A stretch of DNA of 64,000 nt from Phoenix dactylifera. Its lineage: Eukaryota; Streptophyta; Magnoliopsida; Arecales; Arecaceae. Both the position numbers and the translations under genes were made by a program. Numbering within the stretch: the first letter of the stretch is position 1; each line of letters opens with the position of its first letter. The notes beneath the pieces were generated by a model. That model did no database searches and was not told where the DNA came from. It was given only the letters and a program-made list of their open reading frames with translations. The stretch covers positions 33,094,125-33,158,124 of the forward strand of contig NC_052392.1 in the NCBI RefSeq assembly GCF_009389715.1, given 5' to 3'. Shown here in pieces: positions 48,101 to 61,200 of this stretch.

Positions 48101-48869
48101 TCTTCCATCATAACCCATGTTGATATGTATCTTCTTTTTTAAGGTTGGTCTACATGGCTTAACAAGATAGCTTACATTTTGGAATAAATCACTTTCCAAG
48201 GCACCGCAGCTAATTAGAATCCTTTTAGAACATGATGTTATGCAGCACCAGAACCATTTTAAAGAGCCCAAGGGTTCGCCTCCATCGCTGCTTCCAATAG
48301 TTCTTGCTCCCTTTACTTTTTTCAAGCTCTTTTGATCTTGATGACAAGATGAGCCAAGATCCTACCTCATGCTCTCTCACACTCATGGAAGACGAAAGGA
48401 ATTAGAGTGCTCAGGGTTCTGCAATTGATAGATCCGCAGGTATTGATCCAAAAACCTTTTGGGCATTATCTATTAGGTCCCATCTTTAGATTTTCGATCC
48501 CTCGGTCCACTTCTTCTATTTTCCCACACCATCCTTAGGAGGCTTTTTTTTATGAGAGGTTAGAGTTTAGAACTTCAATCTAGAAAAATCCTAATAAGCA
48601 TCATCCATGGACTATCCTATGTCCTTTGGAACCAAGGGCTTGATCATGTCTCCTAGCAAAACTCGTTTGTTTGGGAGAAAAACAGTCCCTTTTCTCCCTA
48701 GAGCCAACCGACCATTACTTTTTGCCACTTTGTATTTTTGGTCTTCTGCAACCAACACCTTTCATCTCAATTACAATATGACCAGACTAAATCTTTTGGA
48801 CCTAGGTATTCTTTTCAACCTTAGACCATCTGGCAAATCTTTTAATGTCAATACTCCTACCCACGGTCT
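45151..48869. other. Decayed repeat-like DNA, no gene supported
   Basis: The plus strand near 45390-45540 keeps an open stretch (NRKKVKEAVVEKISTLLRPF, then FEQYAISSASLLERVETLV) that looks protein-derived. At 45797-46066 there is a further 89-codon frame. I recognise neither. Beyond that there are many short frames and no known domain. The stretch may be an old unclassified transposon. Confidence 0.4.
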
Positions 48870-49060
48870 GCTGTGCCGGTATCAGGCACCGTACCGGTTG
48901 CCCGGTGGCAAGAGTCGGTACAGGCCCATGCTATGTTGTGCCGAGCCGGGCTTATACTGACATAGTAGAGGAGGTGGGGGAGAGAGGAATGGGAGGGAGA
49001 AAAAGAGAGAGAAGGGGGAGAGAGGGAGGGAGAGAGATGGAGAACGGCGGAGGCCGGCAA
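48870..49060. repeat. Dispersed GGTACC-rich repeat, copy 2
   Basis: GTGCCGGTATCAGGCACCGT, ACCGGTTGCCCGGTGGCAAG and AGTCGGTACAGGCCCATGCT align with the start of the copy at 27030. The copy then enters a similar purine-rich GAGAGGGAGGGAGAG tract and a GGCGGAGGCCGGC word that also occurs in copy 1 (GGATGCCGGCGGAGGGC). Confidence 0.65.
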
Positions 49061-52000
49061 ATAGGGAAGGAGGAAGAGGCCACGACCGAATCTCTATTTC
49101 AAAATAGGATTCCGTCCGCAAGAAAATTTGTAATTTTTAAGTAAAGTCAGCAAAATTTCGCTTAAATATCATGAAATTAAAAAAAGATAGTGTTTGATGA
49201 GAGGTTGGCAATGAGGCAAGGTGAGCTGGTGGTGTTTGGTGTTGCATAGCCAAGCGATGGTGGATGGAGGCCCAATGGAGGGCAAGGTTAAGGTAGATGT
49301 CATTGTGGGGAGGGAGGAGGAAAAACCTAGTTGAAGGCACGAAGCAGTAACTCAACTAGGGATATCAGGATTGGTGTAGGTGGGGCCAAGGGGAAGGAGC
49401 TTGAGATTAGGCGAGCGAAGGGGTATAGACTGGTGGTGGTGGACAACAATCCAGAGGAGATTAAGATGGGTGCGCAGGATGGAGGATATTGAGGGATAGG
49501 GCTTACTTGAGTTCGAGGGCAGATGAAGTTGGCAAGTGTAGCTAGTGCACTAGTGAAGGTGGATGTCACGACAGATGTGAGGAAGAAGGATGAAGAAGAG
49601 AAAACTAGCGTGAGGGCAAAGGGAACAGAGAAAGGATAAAGAAATATTTTGGAGTCTTTTCTATATAATCGAGTTAATTGTACATCGATAATATATATCA
49701 ATATTTTTTATCAACTCTTGTAAGCTATTATTTTAAAAGAAAATAGATAAGATTTGTTGACCTCTATGCCTCATCTTAAAAAGTTGGAAGACAACTATCC
49801 ACCAACAATCAAATTCAAAAATATAATAGGATATATAGAAGAACATCCAAAAATTTTAACATCTATTCGATTTTTCTACAGCATATAAGAGATATTATCT
49901 AATTTATTTCTTTTAGCTATTTAGGAAAACTAGACAGCTAAAGTGACAATAAAACTTAAAATTAGTTGAGCCATATTTACAATTTTCAAAAGGATAGGGG
50001 CATAGGAATACACATGCTCATTTCGAGGGGTATAAATAGATGCCAAATTAGCAATGAGCCTTTTAAATAAAAAATCCACATCATTGAACATAATCTATAA
50101 TATATAAAATTTTATCCATCATTTCTTCATTTTGTTATCTTTGTCTTTTCACTAATAAAATTCTATCCCTTATGGAGAAAGAAAGCATATAACTAATGGT
50201 TAAGTTTTTTTTTATTGAACCTTCAGTGATATCTTTAAGAACCAAGAATCCGCTTCTTCTCAAATTATTAACCTGTGAACCATATACAACCATGTATCAT
50301 CACTTTTACCCAATTCAAGTACTAATTAATTTATTTAATAAAAGTGGTTATGATGAAAATGATTTCGAAAGTATAGGTGGTAGGGATATATATTTGGAAA
50401 AAAATGTTACTATTAAGAAAGTGAAGTGCAAGAAAGATATTACATAAATTGGGAAATTCATATCAAAGAGATTAGATTGCTATAGGTTTATATATAAATG
50501 CCTTATCAAGGATTTTATTAGTAAACACTATGAGCACACTTAACATTAAAAGAGACCATAATGGCTTCTCTTAACAAGAATTAATAATAGAAAGGATGGA
50601 AAGACATTTACATTCTTGGCTTCATCTTCTCCTATTCTTTTCATCATCTATTTTTCTCTTCACTTCTGTTTTCACTGCTCAAAGTTCTTATGAAATTTTC
50701 CATTTTTAGCTTTTAATAAGTTCTACTTAAAAAGTAGCATATCGTCACATGATACTATTGAATGGTCATTTTCAACTTCTATGACAAGCATTCTTATTTT
50801 TATATTCTAATATCCAACTTGCGTATAACTATGCTCTATTTTACACTAAACCATGTCATTTGTTCATAGATAAATAGGAGCATCCCATCCAATAGTGAAA
50901 AAACATAAACTTAAAATTGATATAAAATAAATTAGCATATAGAGGTACATAAAATTAATGTGATGGGGTCTTAATACCAATATAAAGGTAAAACTTCTGT
51001 TAAAAGTGTCTCTTACCATATGATACTTTGAAATCTATTTACATTGATTTAAATTTGTACTAGTAAAATGATTTTGCGCTCTTGCTTTCTTAAATTGTTT
51101 ATATAGATAAGTACCTGTTTTTAACAGAAATGTTTTTTCTTTGATGTAGTTTGATTGACCTTCTTTATTTATTCAACCTTTTCAATGCTTCATCTAACCA
51201 CTTTTGACTACTCAAAAGCTCTCAAAATTTAAACAAAACCAAGCACTTTGACAACCATGATGGAATCATAGTTTAAATTATAATCAACATTAAAAAGTAT
51301 GTGCAACACTATGAATATCCCATACCTTGTTAATCATGGAAATTCTTACAACTAGACACATGGCATAATTCTATTAGATGTGCAACATTTTAACTCATCC
51401 CTTTCTTGGTTTTACTATTTTTAAATATAAATTAGATAAACAAACCTCACTTTGGCTCATGCTTAGCATGCTAATTAAGATAAAAGTTTGTTGAGTAAAA
51501 AATTTATTTCCAGGATCTCTTGTTTTAATTAGCACTTAATTTTTAGTCCTTACTTGTATATATACTCAAATACTTCTTAATGGTAGGGACTCTAAAATGC
51601 CTATCTTTAACATAAACATATAGCCGAAAGATATTTTTATCATATTGCATATTTGGCATCACCTTCTTTCTTTAGAAAAAAAATTATGGCTCAACCCCTT
51701 CTAGTTGGTTTGTTGGGAAGGAGTGGCTCCAAATGTAAACAAATAAAAAATTTCATGTTAGGTTATGTATCTACAGAAGTGTACCCAATCTGAATTTTAA
51801 TATAGTTGGATATGCAGTAAATTTTGATGGGATTGATTTAAATATGATAATTTGCTTGGTATTTAGTATATGATGATTTTACTATTGTATCCTTCACATT
51901 TTTTCTAAAATTTATCCACTATACTTAGAAAGGATAACCTAGCTAGCAAAATATTTTAGAGGGATGAAAGTAATTGAGCTTGACAAATATTGGTGAGGAG

Positions 52001-52557
52001 GCCTAAATTCAAAGCTTGTCCAAGCCTGATGGATATGTGTGTCCAGCATCTACTGAATTTTTGGACAAATAGATTCGAGATCAAAGTAATTTTCTGAACC
52101 ACTATTATTTTTGACTCCAAATAGGGAGATATCCAAAAGCTCGATAGCCCCTCCTAAAAAAAAGTTAAAATGAAATACGGTAAGATTGCCATCAATCTTT
52201 TTTTCGATTTTTTTTTTTTTAACAAAAGGAAGAAAAGAAGACCTACATCACTACATGCACTATAATAATCTAGGTTCAAATTTTCTAGAAATTCATAGTC
52301 CAGAGATTGAACCTAGAACATCAGTCAGCGAGGAATGCGACACAAACCTTGAATCATTTCAGGTTGAAATCATTAAATGGCTTCCAAGTAAAATTTTATC
52401 TAGAGGTCAAGAGTCTCTTAAAACCTGCAATCTACTACCCAAATTATAGAAAATGTACTAGAAGAAAACTTTTATTGCACCAGGGCCGGGAGGCTTGAAT
52501 CCAGACCTCAAACCGGTCATTTAGAAACTTCCTCGTTAGCACGGGGTTGCCAACAAA
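49061..52557. other. AT-rich intergenic DNA, no gene seen
   Basis: Frames at 50196-50447 and 52186-52498 have no recognisable homology and no coding-style composition. The sequence from 49700 to 52200 is uniformly AT-rich. Confidence 0.5.
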
Positions 52558-52625
52558 GCACGCACAATTCAATACCGGCCGCCGGCCGGCGGCACGCACA
52601 ATTCAATACCTGGCCGCCGGCCGAG
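52558..52625. repeat. Two-copy 34-bp tandem repeat with GGCCGCCGGCCG
   Basis: GCACGCACAATTCAATACC followed by GGCCGCCGGCCG occurs at 52558 and again at 52592, with one inserted T in the second copy. The GC part is self-complementary, so each unit could form a hairpin. Confidence 0.9.
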
Positions 52626-53777
52626 CTGTCGCACCTTTAATACTACCTCAGTCGCCCTCCGCCACCGCTCGTTTGTTCCTCCTACCGAAGTTTCCAAACC
52701 CCAATAATAACGGACTGAAGATATCCGTTTTCGTTCCGTCATCGGTGACCAGAACCCTCGGGTGGCGATGATCACATAACGTTAATACACGCGCATACAT
52801 ACGCTTTTTTGCGTACGACCTGCACGCGCGGGGCCCATCGTCGGGTACTGTGGGGCTCACCCCGTTGATCTACACCTCAATGCGTTACTGTTACTGTCGC
52901 TGTCGCATGGGCGGTTGCGGATCCCACCAGAGATTTAACTCGATAGCAGTCGTCCGATGGCGATCTCGCGCTCAGTAGTGGTGGGTCCCTAGATCCAGTC
53001 TCACTTTGTGTTGCGGATTTGACTGTTCGCATAAGTAATACAAAGATTTGATCGCCTTCGGGTGAAGAGACGGGAAAGGGTGAAGCACCTGTTTCCATAC
53101 GATATGCGATGGATGCTACGGAAGTGCCGGACCACCAATGTCAGGCACGTCCTTCGGAGGGCAAACTAAGCTGCTCATTGAGTCGCCTCCTTCGCTGCTC
53201 AGTATTTCGGAGAGTTTCTGTGGACTCAGCAGTTCTTAATTTCTGTTGCTTTCTATAGTCTTTTTGATAGTGATGCAATTGGCTCTGCTTAAATGAAAGC
53301 AATTTGAGCAGCCGACCCACCAAAAAAAAAAAAAAACATAGCCAATACAAAGATTGCAAGGTCCACTTGATTCCAAAGAATGTGACTGTGACGTGGCAAT
53401 ACTTTTCTTCTTGTGGGCTCCAAGCAACCCCAACTAGGTACGACAATGTAGCAAAGCTAGTACTGATTCAAAATTATTTTGTATGCTTATGAGTTATAAG
53501 AGAAGATTCGTGAGGAAATAAATCAAGGAAGATGGAGAATAGCTACTTAGCCAGGAGCAGAAATGACAAAAGAAACATAGAGTGCTTCCACGTAGAGCTC
53601 AAATTATATTATTTTAAACCGTTGATGTTGATAGTGTCGGATATAGTTGTCGCAATTTTTACATGAGTGTTGCTTGCAATGCCTCTAAATTGATTGTGAT
53701 ACATACATATATAGATATATATTATGCATGATATTGATATTGCTCATTCCAAAAAAAATTATGTACCTAAAAAACTG

Positions 53778-53873
<96 letters not shown>

Positions 53874-54890
53874 GGTTCGCAAGGATTAGGGTAGGTTATA
53901 CAGTATATAGTCCATCGACATGCTTGCAGTATATGCTCTACAATTTTGTATCATGATGAAACTTTAGGAGTTAGAATTTAGACCAGGGCAATCTTAAAAT
54001 AAGTTAGAGGTTGACCGTGATCAAACAAACCAAGCTAATTTATTTCTATACAAGAAGACCCAACTCTAGCCGTTATGGTATGCCAAAAAATATGCGACCC
54101 TTGTACACCATGTGACAATTAAACCATATGGTTGAACCGACCAAGTTCATTTTTATTTCACAAATAACAAGCCAGCTACAAATGCGATCCAAATCAGGCT
54201 GCCAACCGGTCTGGCACGGCATGATGCGTGCATTGAGGGGATGGCAAGGTGGGACCCATACATCCACCTCCCAGAACAGTGGGCCCTACTCAACAGCCAA
54301 ATGCTCCCGTAGGATAAGAGGATCAGGTCCTGATATCCTACAGTGGACGGTGGATAAGAGCCAACCCTCATTTGATCTTGATTTGCTCAGGTAACATGGT
54401 GCGTGACTATTGGACGGGTCCATTGGAGCTGGTCCATCGAATAATTAGACGCTGCGGTATGACATACAGCTACGAAATGGTCGTATAATGCACCCCTTTG
54501 GACGTGCTAGCGAACGTCACCACCACGCCACCTTCCACGGGAACACCAGAACGGACGCAGCGCCACCCCGCTCCCATGACGTACATATTCCCCCGCTCGA
54601 AGCCTAAGAGCCTTTAATAATTTCCACGAATCAGCACCATTCGATCTCATGACGAGATTCTGTAACCGTTCATATTCCGTTGATCATGGGGCCACCTACC
54701 GGACGGCCAGGATTTACGAATTAGGAACAACGGCGGCGAGGGAAGGCACGTATATGGGGAACGTTTGGGTTGAGGTCGCAAAGCGAACCACGTATACCGG
54801 AAAGGGAAATGCCGTAACTCCCCTGCCATCTGAAGAGAGATCCGCTCACCCCGGTGAGCCGGTGAGCCATGACGGGATCTCTTCTCGCTG
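52626..54890. other. Intergenic DNA upstream of the ALKBH10B-like gene
   Basis: From 52640 to 53450 the composition is balanced and looks less decayed than its surroundings, but I find no exon. From 54000 to 54890 lies the distal promoter region. No known regulatory element beyond the TATA-like words is claimed. Confidence 0.45.
53780..53869. repeat. Compound microsatellite (TA)n(GA)n
   Basis: About 24 TA units are followed without interruption by about 20 GA units, a likely polymorphic marker site. Confidence 0.97.
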
Positions 54891-54894
54891 GGGC

Positions 54895-54900
54895 TATAAA
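54895..54900 (+). promoter_or_regulatory. Distal TATA-like word
   Basis: GGGGCTATAAATGAG, 325 bp upstream of the ALKBH10B-like start codon. A transcript from here would have a leader of roughly 290 bp with upstream AUGs. The proximal box at 55043 is the better candidate. Confidence 0.35.
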
Positions 54901-55042
54901 TGAGCTCCAAAGGAACGGAACGGCATTTTCGTCAGATCCGGGTTACTACACACCGAACTCCGGTCAAATCCCCCCATCTTCCCATCCGTCTGCGTTCCGT
55001 CCTCCACCCTACGTCATTCGCCAGGTCATCCCCCGTCCCGTG

Positions 55043-55050
55043 TATTTATA
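55043..55050 (+). promoter_or_regulatory. Likely TATA box of the ALKBH10B-like gene
   Basis: GTGTATTTATAGAGCC lies 177 bp upstream of the ATG at 55220. It is followed by a CT-rich leader with TCTCTCTCTCTCTCT at about 55127-55143, a common plant 5' UTR feature. Confidence 0.55.
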
Positions 55051-55219
55051 GAGCCCCGCGTCCCATTGCCCCCGTCTTCCTCCTTGCTTGTTTGCTCTCT
55101 GAAAGGACTTCTAGTACTTCTTGCTTTCTCTCTCTCTCTCTCTTCGGTGAAAGGCGGGGGGGAATTTTTCCAAGAGGTTTTTTGCGGTGGGTTTGAGGGG
55201 TGGGAGCAGGATTGCGGCG

Positions 55220-58200
55220 ATGACGACGGCGGTGGCGGCGGCAGCGGCGGCGGGAGCGGTGCCGGAGATGTTTGCCCGGGACGCGATCATAGCGTGGTTC
55301 CGGGGGAATTCGCGGCGGCGAACGCGATCATCGATGCGCTGTGCGGGCACCTGGTGCAGATCGAAGGGGGAGCAGAGTACGAGGCGTTGTTCGCCGCCAT
55401 CCACCGGCGGCGGATGAACTGGATCCCCGTGCTCCACATGCAGAAGTACTTCTCCATCGCCGACGTCACCGGAGAGCTCCGCCGCGTCGCTGCCCGTCGC
55501 TACGCCGCCGCCACGGAGGAGGTGGTGGAGATCAAGGAGGGCAAGGAGGAGGAGGAGGCCCTGGCGATGGAGGGGAAGGACAGCAAAGATTCTCCAAAGG
55601 AGGAGGAGGAGGCCCTGGCGATGGAGGGGAAGGACAGCAAAGATTCTCCTAAGGAGGAGGAGGTGGTGGTGGAGATGGAGCAGGAGAGATCGATATATGA
55701 CGGCGGCGTTAGGGACGGAGATTCTACCGGAGATTCCTCAGATCGGAAGGTCTCCGAAGAAGGCGGAGGCGATGGAGGTGAGTAATCTTTTGACTTAGTT
55801 CCCATTTTTTCCCTAAATTTTCTCCTTTTTGTGTTTAATCTAATCTAATTATTTCGTATAGCTTAATTAAGAGAAGTTTTAGATCTCGTTTCTGTTAATA
55901 GTTCGGCCGGCGGGATCCCGGTTAGCCTGGAACAACCTCGTACCGAGAAGGGTCCCGTCACCTTCCGGTTCCTCTAACCTCTCACTAATCGCGACGATGG
56001 AGCTCCGAGATCGGACGGCCGTGGTTGCTTCCATGGTCTCCACCGTCTTGTTTTTAGTCTTCCAGAAGAGCCGAGTGAACGGAGTTTCCAACCCGTGAAC
56101 GGAGTCACGGACAGCTAACATCTGGAAGTCCTGTTTCCTGTTATTTTCTCCGGCCCGCCGAATAATTCACGCCTGCACTCCTACTTCTCTTTCTAAAATT
56201 CTAGAGAGACAAAGAGACACAATTAGAGGGTAATAATTAATAAATTGGGGGGACTATATCAAGGAAAAATAAGTAGTTAATATTTTTTGCGATGTAAAAC
56301 GTGCCTGACGGACGGGACTAGGGGTGGCGTCTCTGAAAAGCAGACCGGAAATGCCGAATTTAGTTTTGTCGTCTCCATGAGGGATGCGCCACTTGCTGTT
56401 GAGGATTTCGAGGGGGTTCGGGTGCGTTATTTCTCGACACGTGGACTTTTGTAATAAGGTACGGTTTAGTGGGGCCGGAAATCTGTAATAGGTTTGTTCT
56501 GGGTCGGCCTTGGGGTGCGTAGAGTTCCGGGCGGCTACGTGATGTGGACCGTCGGATTGGGATCGGACGGTTCAAGGAGACGTGCCCGGGTCTGGTGGGA
56601 AGAGGGCTAGGTCCGGGCACGTGTCGAGCAACCTGGGGGTCAACCGCCGGAGATTCTCGCGGCGTTGTTAGCTGCTCCGTTTGGAACAGCAATCTCGGTG
56701 GCCCAAGATGGCGCCCTGACAAGGCTGAGGTTTTGTGTCATCATTGAGGTAAATGGGCACGTGTATGTAGTATATGTCTTCATTAATCGATGCATTTTAA
56801 AATAATTAATGTTTATGTTCTTTCCAATTTAGATGAATAAATATGATGCCAAAATTTTCACTTTCCAAATAGCATTAGGAGCCAGGTCATATATGACACT
56901 TAAGGTAAATCTGGACCTTTTCACAACAGAGTCAACATCAGCCCAAGCTTGGTCTGTGGGAGGGCCAATATGGAGTATGGCAAGAGTGTTTGCTGAGTTA
57001 GTACATGTTAAAATATGTCAAATATGGTCATAATTATTTGTGAGTGGAATAACTAGTTAAACATGCATGTTATGATTGACCTCATGGTTAACGCTTTTTA
57101 AGACAATAGTGCAATGCAAGTTCATAGCATTCTTATCTTCACTTAGCTATGTGAAGAGGACAGTTGCTCTCTGATGCTAAATATTTGCTTTGTTGTGTTA
57201 ATATCAATTGTCAATCCAAAACTATGTTATTATTTATATAAAGTACGTGACTCCTTGCTTCAAGTTTGTATAATTTTGAACTGATTTTTTATGCTTCCTG
57301 CACTGATTCTTTTTTTCTTTTTGGAGAAAAGGAGTCAAGAACTCCTCCAATGTTCATGGATTTTGATATAAAGTTGAATGTGTTTTGCTTTTATTGTTTT
57401 TTTTCACTTGTTTGTTTCTTGAATTGGTGCATGATTTAACAAATTTAATAAGGAAATGCTGAAATATTTTCTTTGAATATCTGATTGTTGTCTGCTTGTA
57501 GGATCTCGAGGGGAAGAAACTTCTGTGGAGAATGTCCAGATATGTGCTGATCACGAGGATTGTGTGGCACGCCCTGACCGGATCAAGATCTTCAAAGGTT
57601 TTGTAGCCAAAGAGGCAGTGAAAGGGCATATGGCGAGTTCCATCTTTCCATCATTCGGGAAAATTTCTGTGTAGAGATGAAATAGAAGATGCCGTAGGAA
57701 TTAGTAGTTGTTCAGTTATTGGTTTTGAGTTTTTCCATAAAATCAGAACTTACTAAGGGCTTCTATAATGCACGATCAGGTTAATGTCGTGAAAGGTCTG
57801 AAGCTGTATGAGGACATCTTCACAGACTCAGAGCTTCTGAGGCTTGCGGAATTTATAAATGAACTCCGTCTTGCAGGTAGAAGGGGTGAACTCTCAGGTC
57901 AGTTCATCTTTTCAATTGCATTTGTTCGTCATATGCTGTTGATAAGAATAAGCTAGCAGGATTGTAATGTTAAAAGAGTTTGTTGACAGCTATTAAAAGT
58001 CATAGGCATCATTGTTTTTCAAATGGTGGTTTGGTAACAGCAGGATGCTAGTTATCTTAAAATTGGGATGCTATTTGAGGTTACTGCTAACTATTGAGGC
58101 CATGGGAGAAAATTTCAATTTGACTCTTTGGCTTAATACTTGTATTTCAGAGATGAATGTAGTTAATCGTAGCAATTCTTGCCATGTCTCTTGTTTAGCT

Positions 58201-61200
58201 AGGCTCTTTCCTAGTTGGTTAGGGTTTCGAAGGGTTGATCCTTGCCTCAAGCTTAATCCACAACCAAAACTTTCCAATTTCGGTTCTTTTCTTCATAATA
58301 GAGCCTAGTCTTCCCTAAAGTTGCCTTGTCTAGAAACTTGGCACCAATGGAGCATGCTCGATCCTTTCCAGTTTCCATGGAGCATTCTCGATAGCCAACT
58401 CCAAATTGATGGAAACTAGCTTGCATGGATGTTGCCGTTTTCATATTTGAGGTTTTTGTAACATGGTTGATGAGTATGTAATTGCATCTTTTTGTACTTG
58501 GTTTTTGCATGTTGAGATATGTAATATTATATGCATGATTGTGATTCTTACTTAGGAAGCATTAAATGATCTAGGAAATTTGTCCTCAAATTGTTTTCCA
58601 TCTTCACTTGGCAGATACTAACTCAAGTCAGTTATCTTAGATAATTTGAATAGATTACAATGCACGATCTCAAGAGCATCCTCCTTTCTGGTTATTGCCA
58701 TCAATTATAGCCTATTCCACACATGGATAATGATGCACCACCTGAAATCTCAAGACAGTGCCCTTATAAGTTGACTGAGAATGCAATATAATCTATTCAA
58801 AGTAAACTGTAGTGTCTGTGCTGCAATAGGATACATTAGGGGTACAAGACTGGCCTACTTGCCATAAATGCTGGAGGAACATCATTCGGTTAAAGAGAAC
58901 ATACGATCAGGCCTGCACCATGCCAGGCCAGTATTAGCACCAGAACAAGGTTGGCATTGACGCATTTAATCACTTCTTGATATAATTATATGAGACCGTT
59001 TTAATTTTCAATCATTTTTTTTTTTTTTTTTTGCTGTACGGTTGGCAAACACATTGGCATGGCATGTGCTGACAGGTGACTGCCACTCCCACCAGCATTG
59101 GTACTTGAAACCTGGGGAGGTACATATATAGCATATCATCATGTTTTTGTGCTATTGTAATTATAAGGATTTTGTCGTATCAAAATAAGAAAAACATGAT
59201 AAGTGAGTTAATGCATAATGTTTTTATAGCGGTACAGTTAATCTTGACGATTTTGAATTTGCTAATGGTGATTAGCTAAATAATGCTTGGAAACTTTATT
59301 GTGCGAGACCGTAGGAAATTTCAATTTCTTATGTTGGCAAGCATTTGGCTTCTTGGCAATGAACTGGTCCTTTATTTCTTAATTGATGTACTTTAGTCAT
59401 GATTCGGTAAGAGCATTTAGTATAGCACAAGAAGCCATGTTTTTTGGGTGATGAATGATAGAGGCATATACCGAGGAAATGCAGTAACTACTCATGCAGT
59501 AACCAGGAAATTACTACTGGCTATAGGCCTTCACCATCAGTCATGTCTAATTTTGTCCTAGTTTACCCTATTTTTTTTAAGTTTCCATAACTAATGACAA
59601 CAATGGGAAGTGCCATTGAACCTTGGTTTCTGCAAATTCTATTGTGTTGTTTGATGAGATTAGCAGAGGGAGAACTTTATATATGGGCAGAAAAGGTAAA
59701 ATTTAATGATTTCAAATATTTGTGGGAGTCTCTAAATGCATGTAATGGAAGAAATACTTGTGGTGTCATGCTGCATATAGAATTAAGAGAAGATCACCCT
59801 AAAGGGAAAGAAAGCCTTGTGTGCTCTAAATCGGTTGAGAGTATGCATGGTAGAACAGTTCATGAACATAAAGTACGGAGTACCAGGACTTCAACCATGA
59901 AATGACTTGTTACACGGTTGAGAAATTAATGACCTTAAAGCAATAGAAGAAATCTGATTGTACGAAGTTTTAAATCAGAGGCAAGTTACTGGACTGATAG
60001 GAAACTAAAATTCCAATTCAAGAAAAAGTTTCAGAAATGCAAAAGGAAACTCGTAGGGGGGTAAGAAAAGTCATGACAACACCACGCTCTAAGATAGACC
60101 ATGTATGGTAACACAATTGATGAACCTGAAATAAGGAGCACCATGACTTAAACCATAACGTGATTTGCCACATTGTGGGGAATTAATGACCTTACCTTTG
60201 GCACATCTTGCATGGGAAATCTAGTCATGATTTACATGTTTTAATTAATTATATTATTAGAAACTTCCTCTTGATACTAAATTGATAATGCATGTTCTGA
60301 TAATTCTGGTAATTTCCAAAAATTCTCTTAGTTCAAGACAATTGGAAACTTTTTTCTCCGTGATACTTGGTCCTTTTTATTTTGTGATAAAAGTATCAAA
60401 TATATAGGAGTTAGCAATTTATATGAGATTGTTTCCATATACTATGTATATAAATAAAACCAAATATATATGATATTATGGGTGCCACATAACATCTATT
60501 TATCTGACCATGAGACACTGTCATTGCTCGCCAATGATTTTGTATTTCTACACAGGTGAAACATTCATTTTCTTCAACAAACAGATGAAAGGGAACAAGA
60601 GAGAGATCCTTCAGCTTGGTGTTCCATTGTTTCAACCAACTAATGAGGCAGCATCAAGTAAATTCTATGTTTATAAGTTTGATCCCTATCTTTCTAGTTT
60701 TATCATGTTTCTTACAAGATTGAATCCATCTTAATTATCGCCTAACTTTTTTTACATCAACAGTTCAATTCCTTGATACGTGGGACCCATGTTACTTTCA
60801 TGCTGTGACAGTAGTGCATTTTGACTGTGATTATTGTTTTTCTTGGAATTTATGTTATATCTCAGTCATTACATGATGTAGCAACTTCAATAATTTTCCA
60901 AACTATGCAATAGTATTCTTGAAATGACCCATCTTGTAAGATAAATGATCCTCTGCACTCTGATTTAGCATTATGCAGGAATGCATGCCTGTGTTTTATG
61001 TTCTGGTATTAATTTTGCTTTTTCTACCATGTCCTAAGTTTAGTCAATCATTTTGATAAAATAGGTTGGATTTTAGGCTAAATTGATCATCTCTGCAGCC
61101 ATGTACCTAGTGAATTAGTTGGGTGTTGGAACAGTAGTGAAGTATGTTTTGGATATTGCCTGAGATTTATTTATGATAATTTCAGTAATATGGCAACAGC

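Noticed and set aside
52470..52545. B-box-like GGTCTGGATTCAAGCC on the minus strand, suggesting a tRNA or SINE
   Set aside because: No cloverleaf can be drawn, and the upstream A-box-like word is weak.
56360..56747. Frames of 67-120 codons on both strands in ALKBH10B intron 1
   Set aside because: Moderately GC-rich intron sequence; Pro/Arg-rich frames without homology or flanking splice logic.
59594..59905. 103-codon frame in ALKBH10B intron 3
   Set aside because: It lies wholly inside an intron, overlaps a direct repeat, and has no motif.
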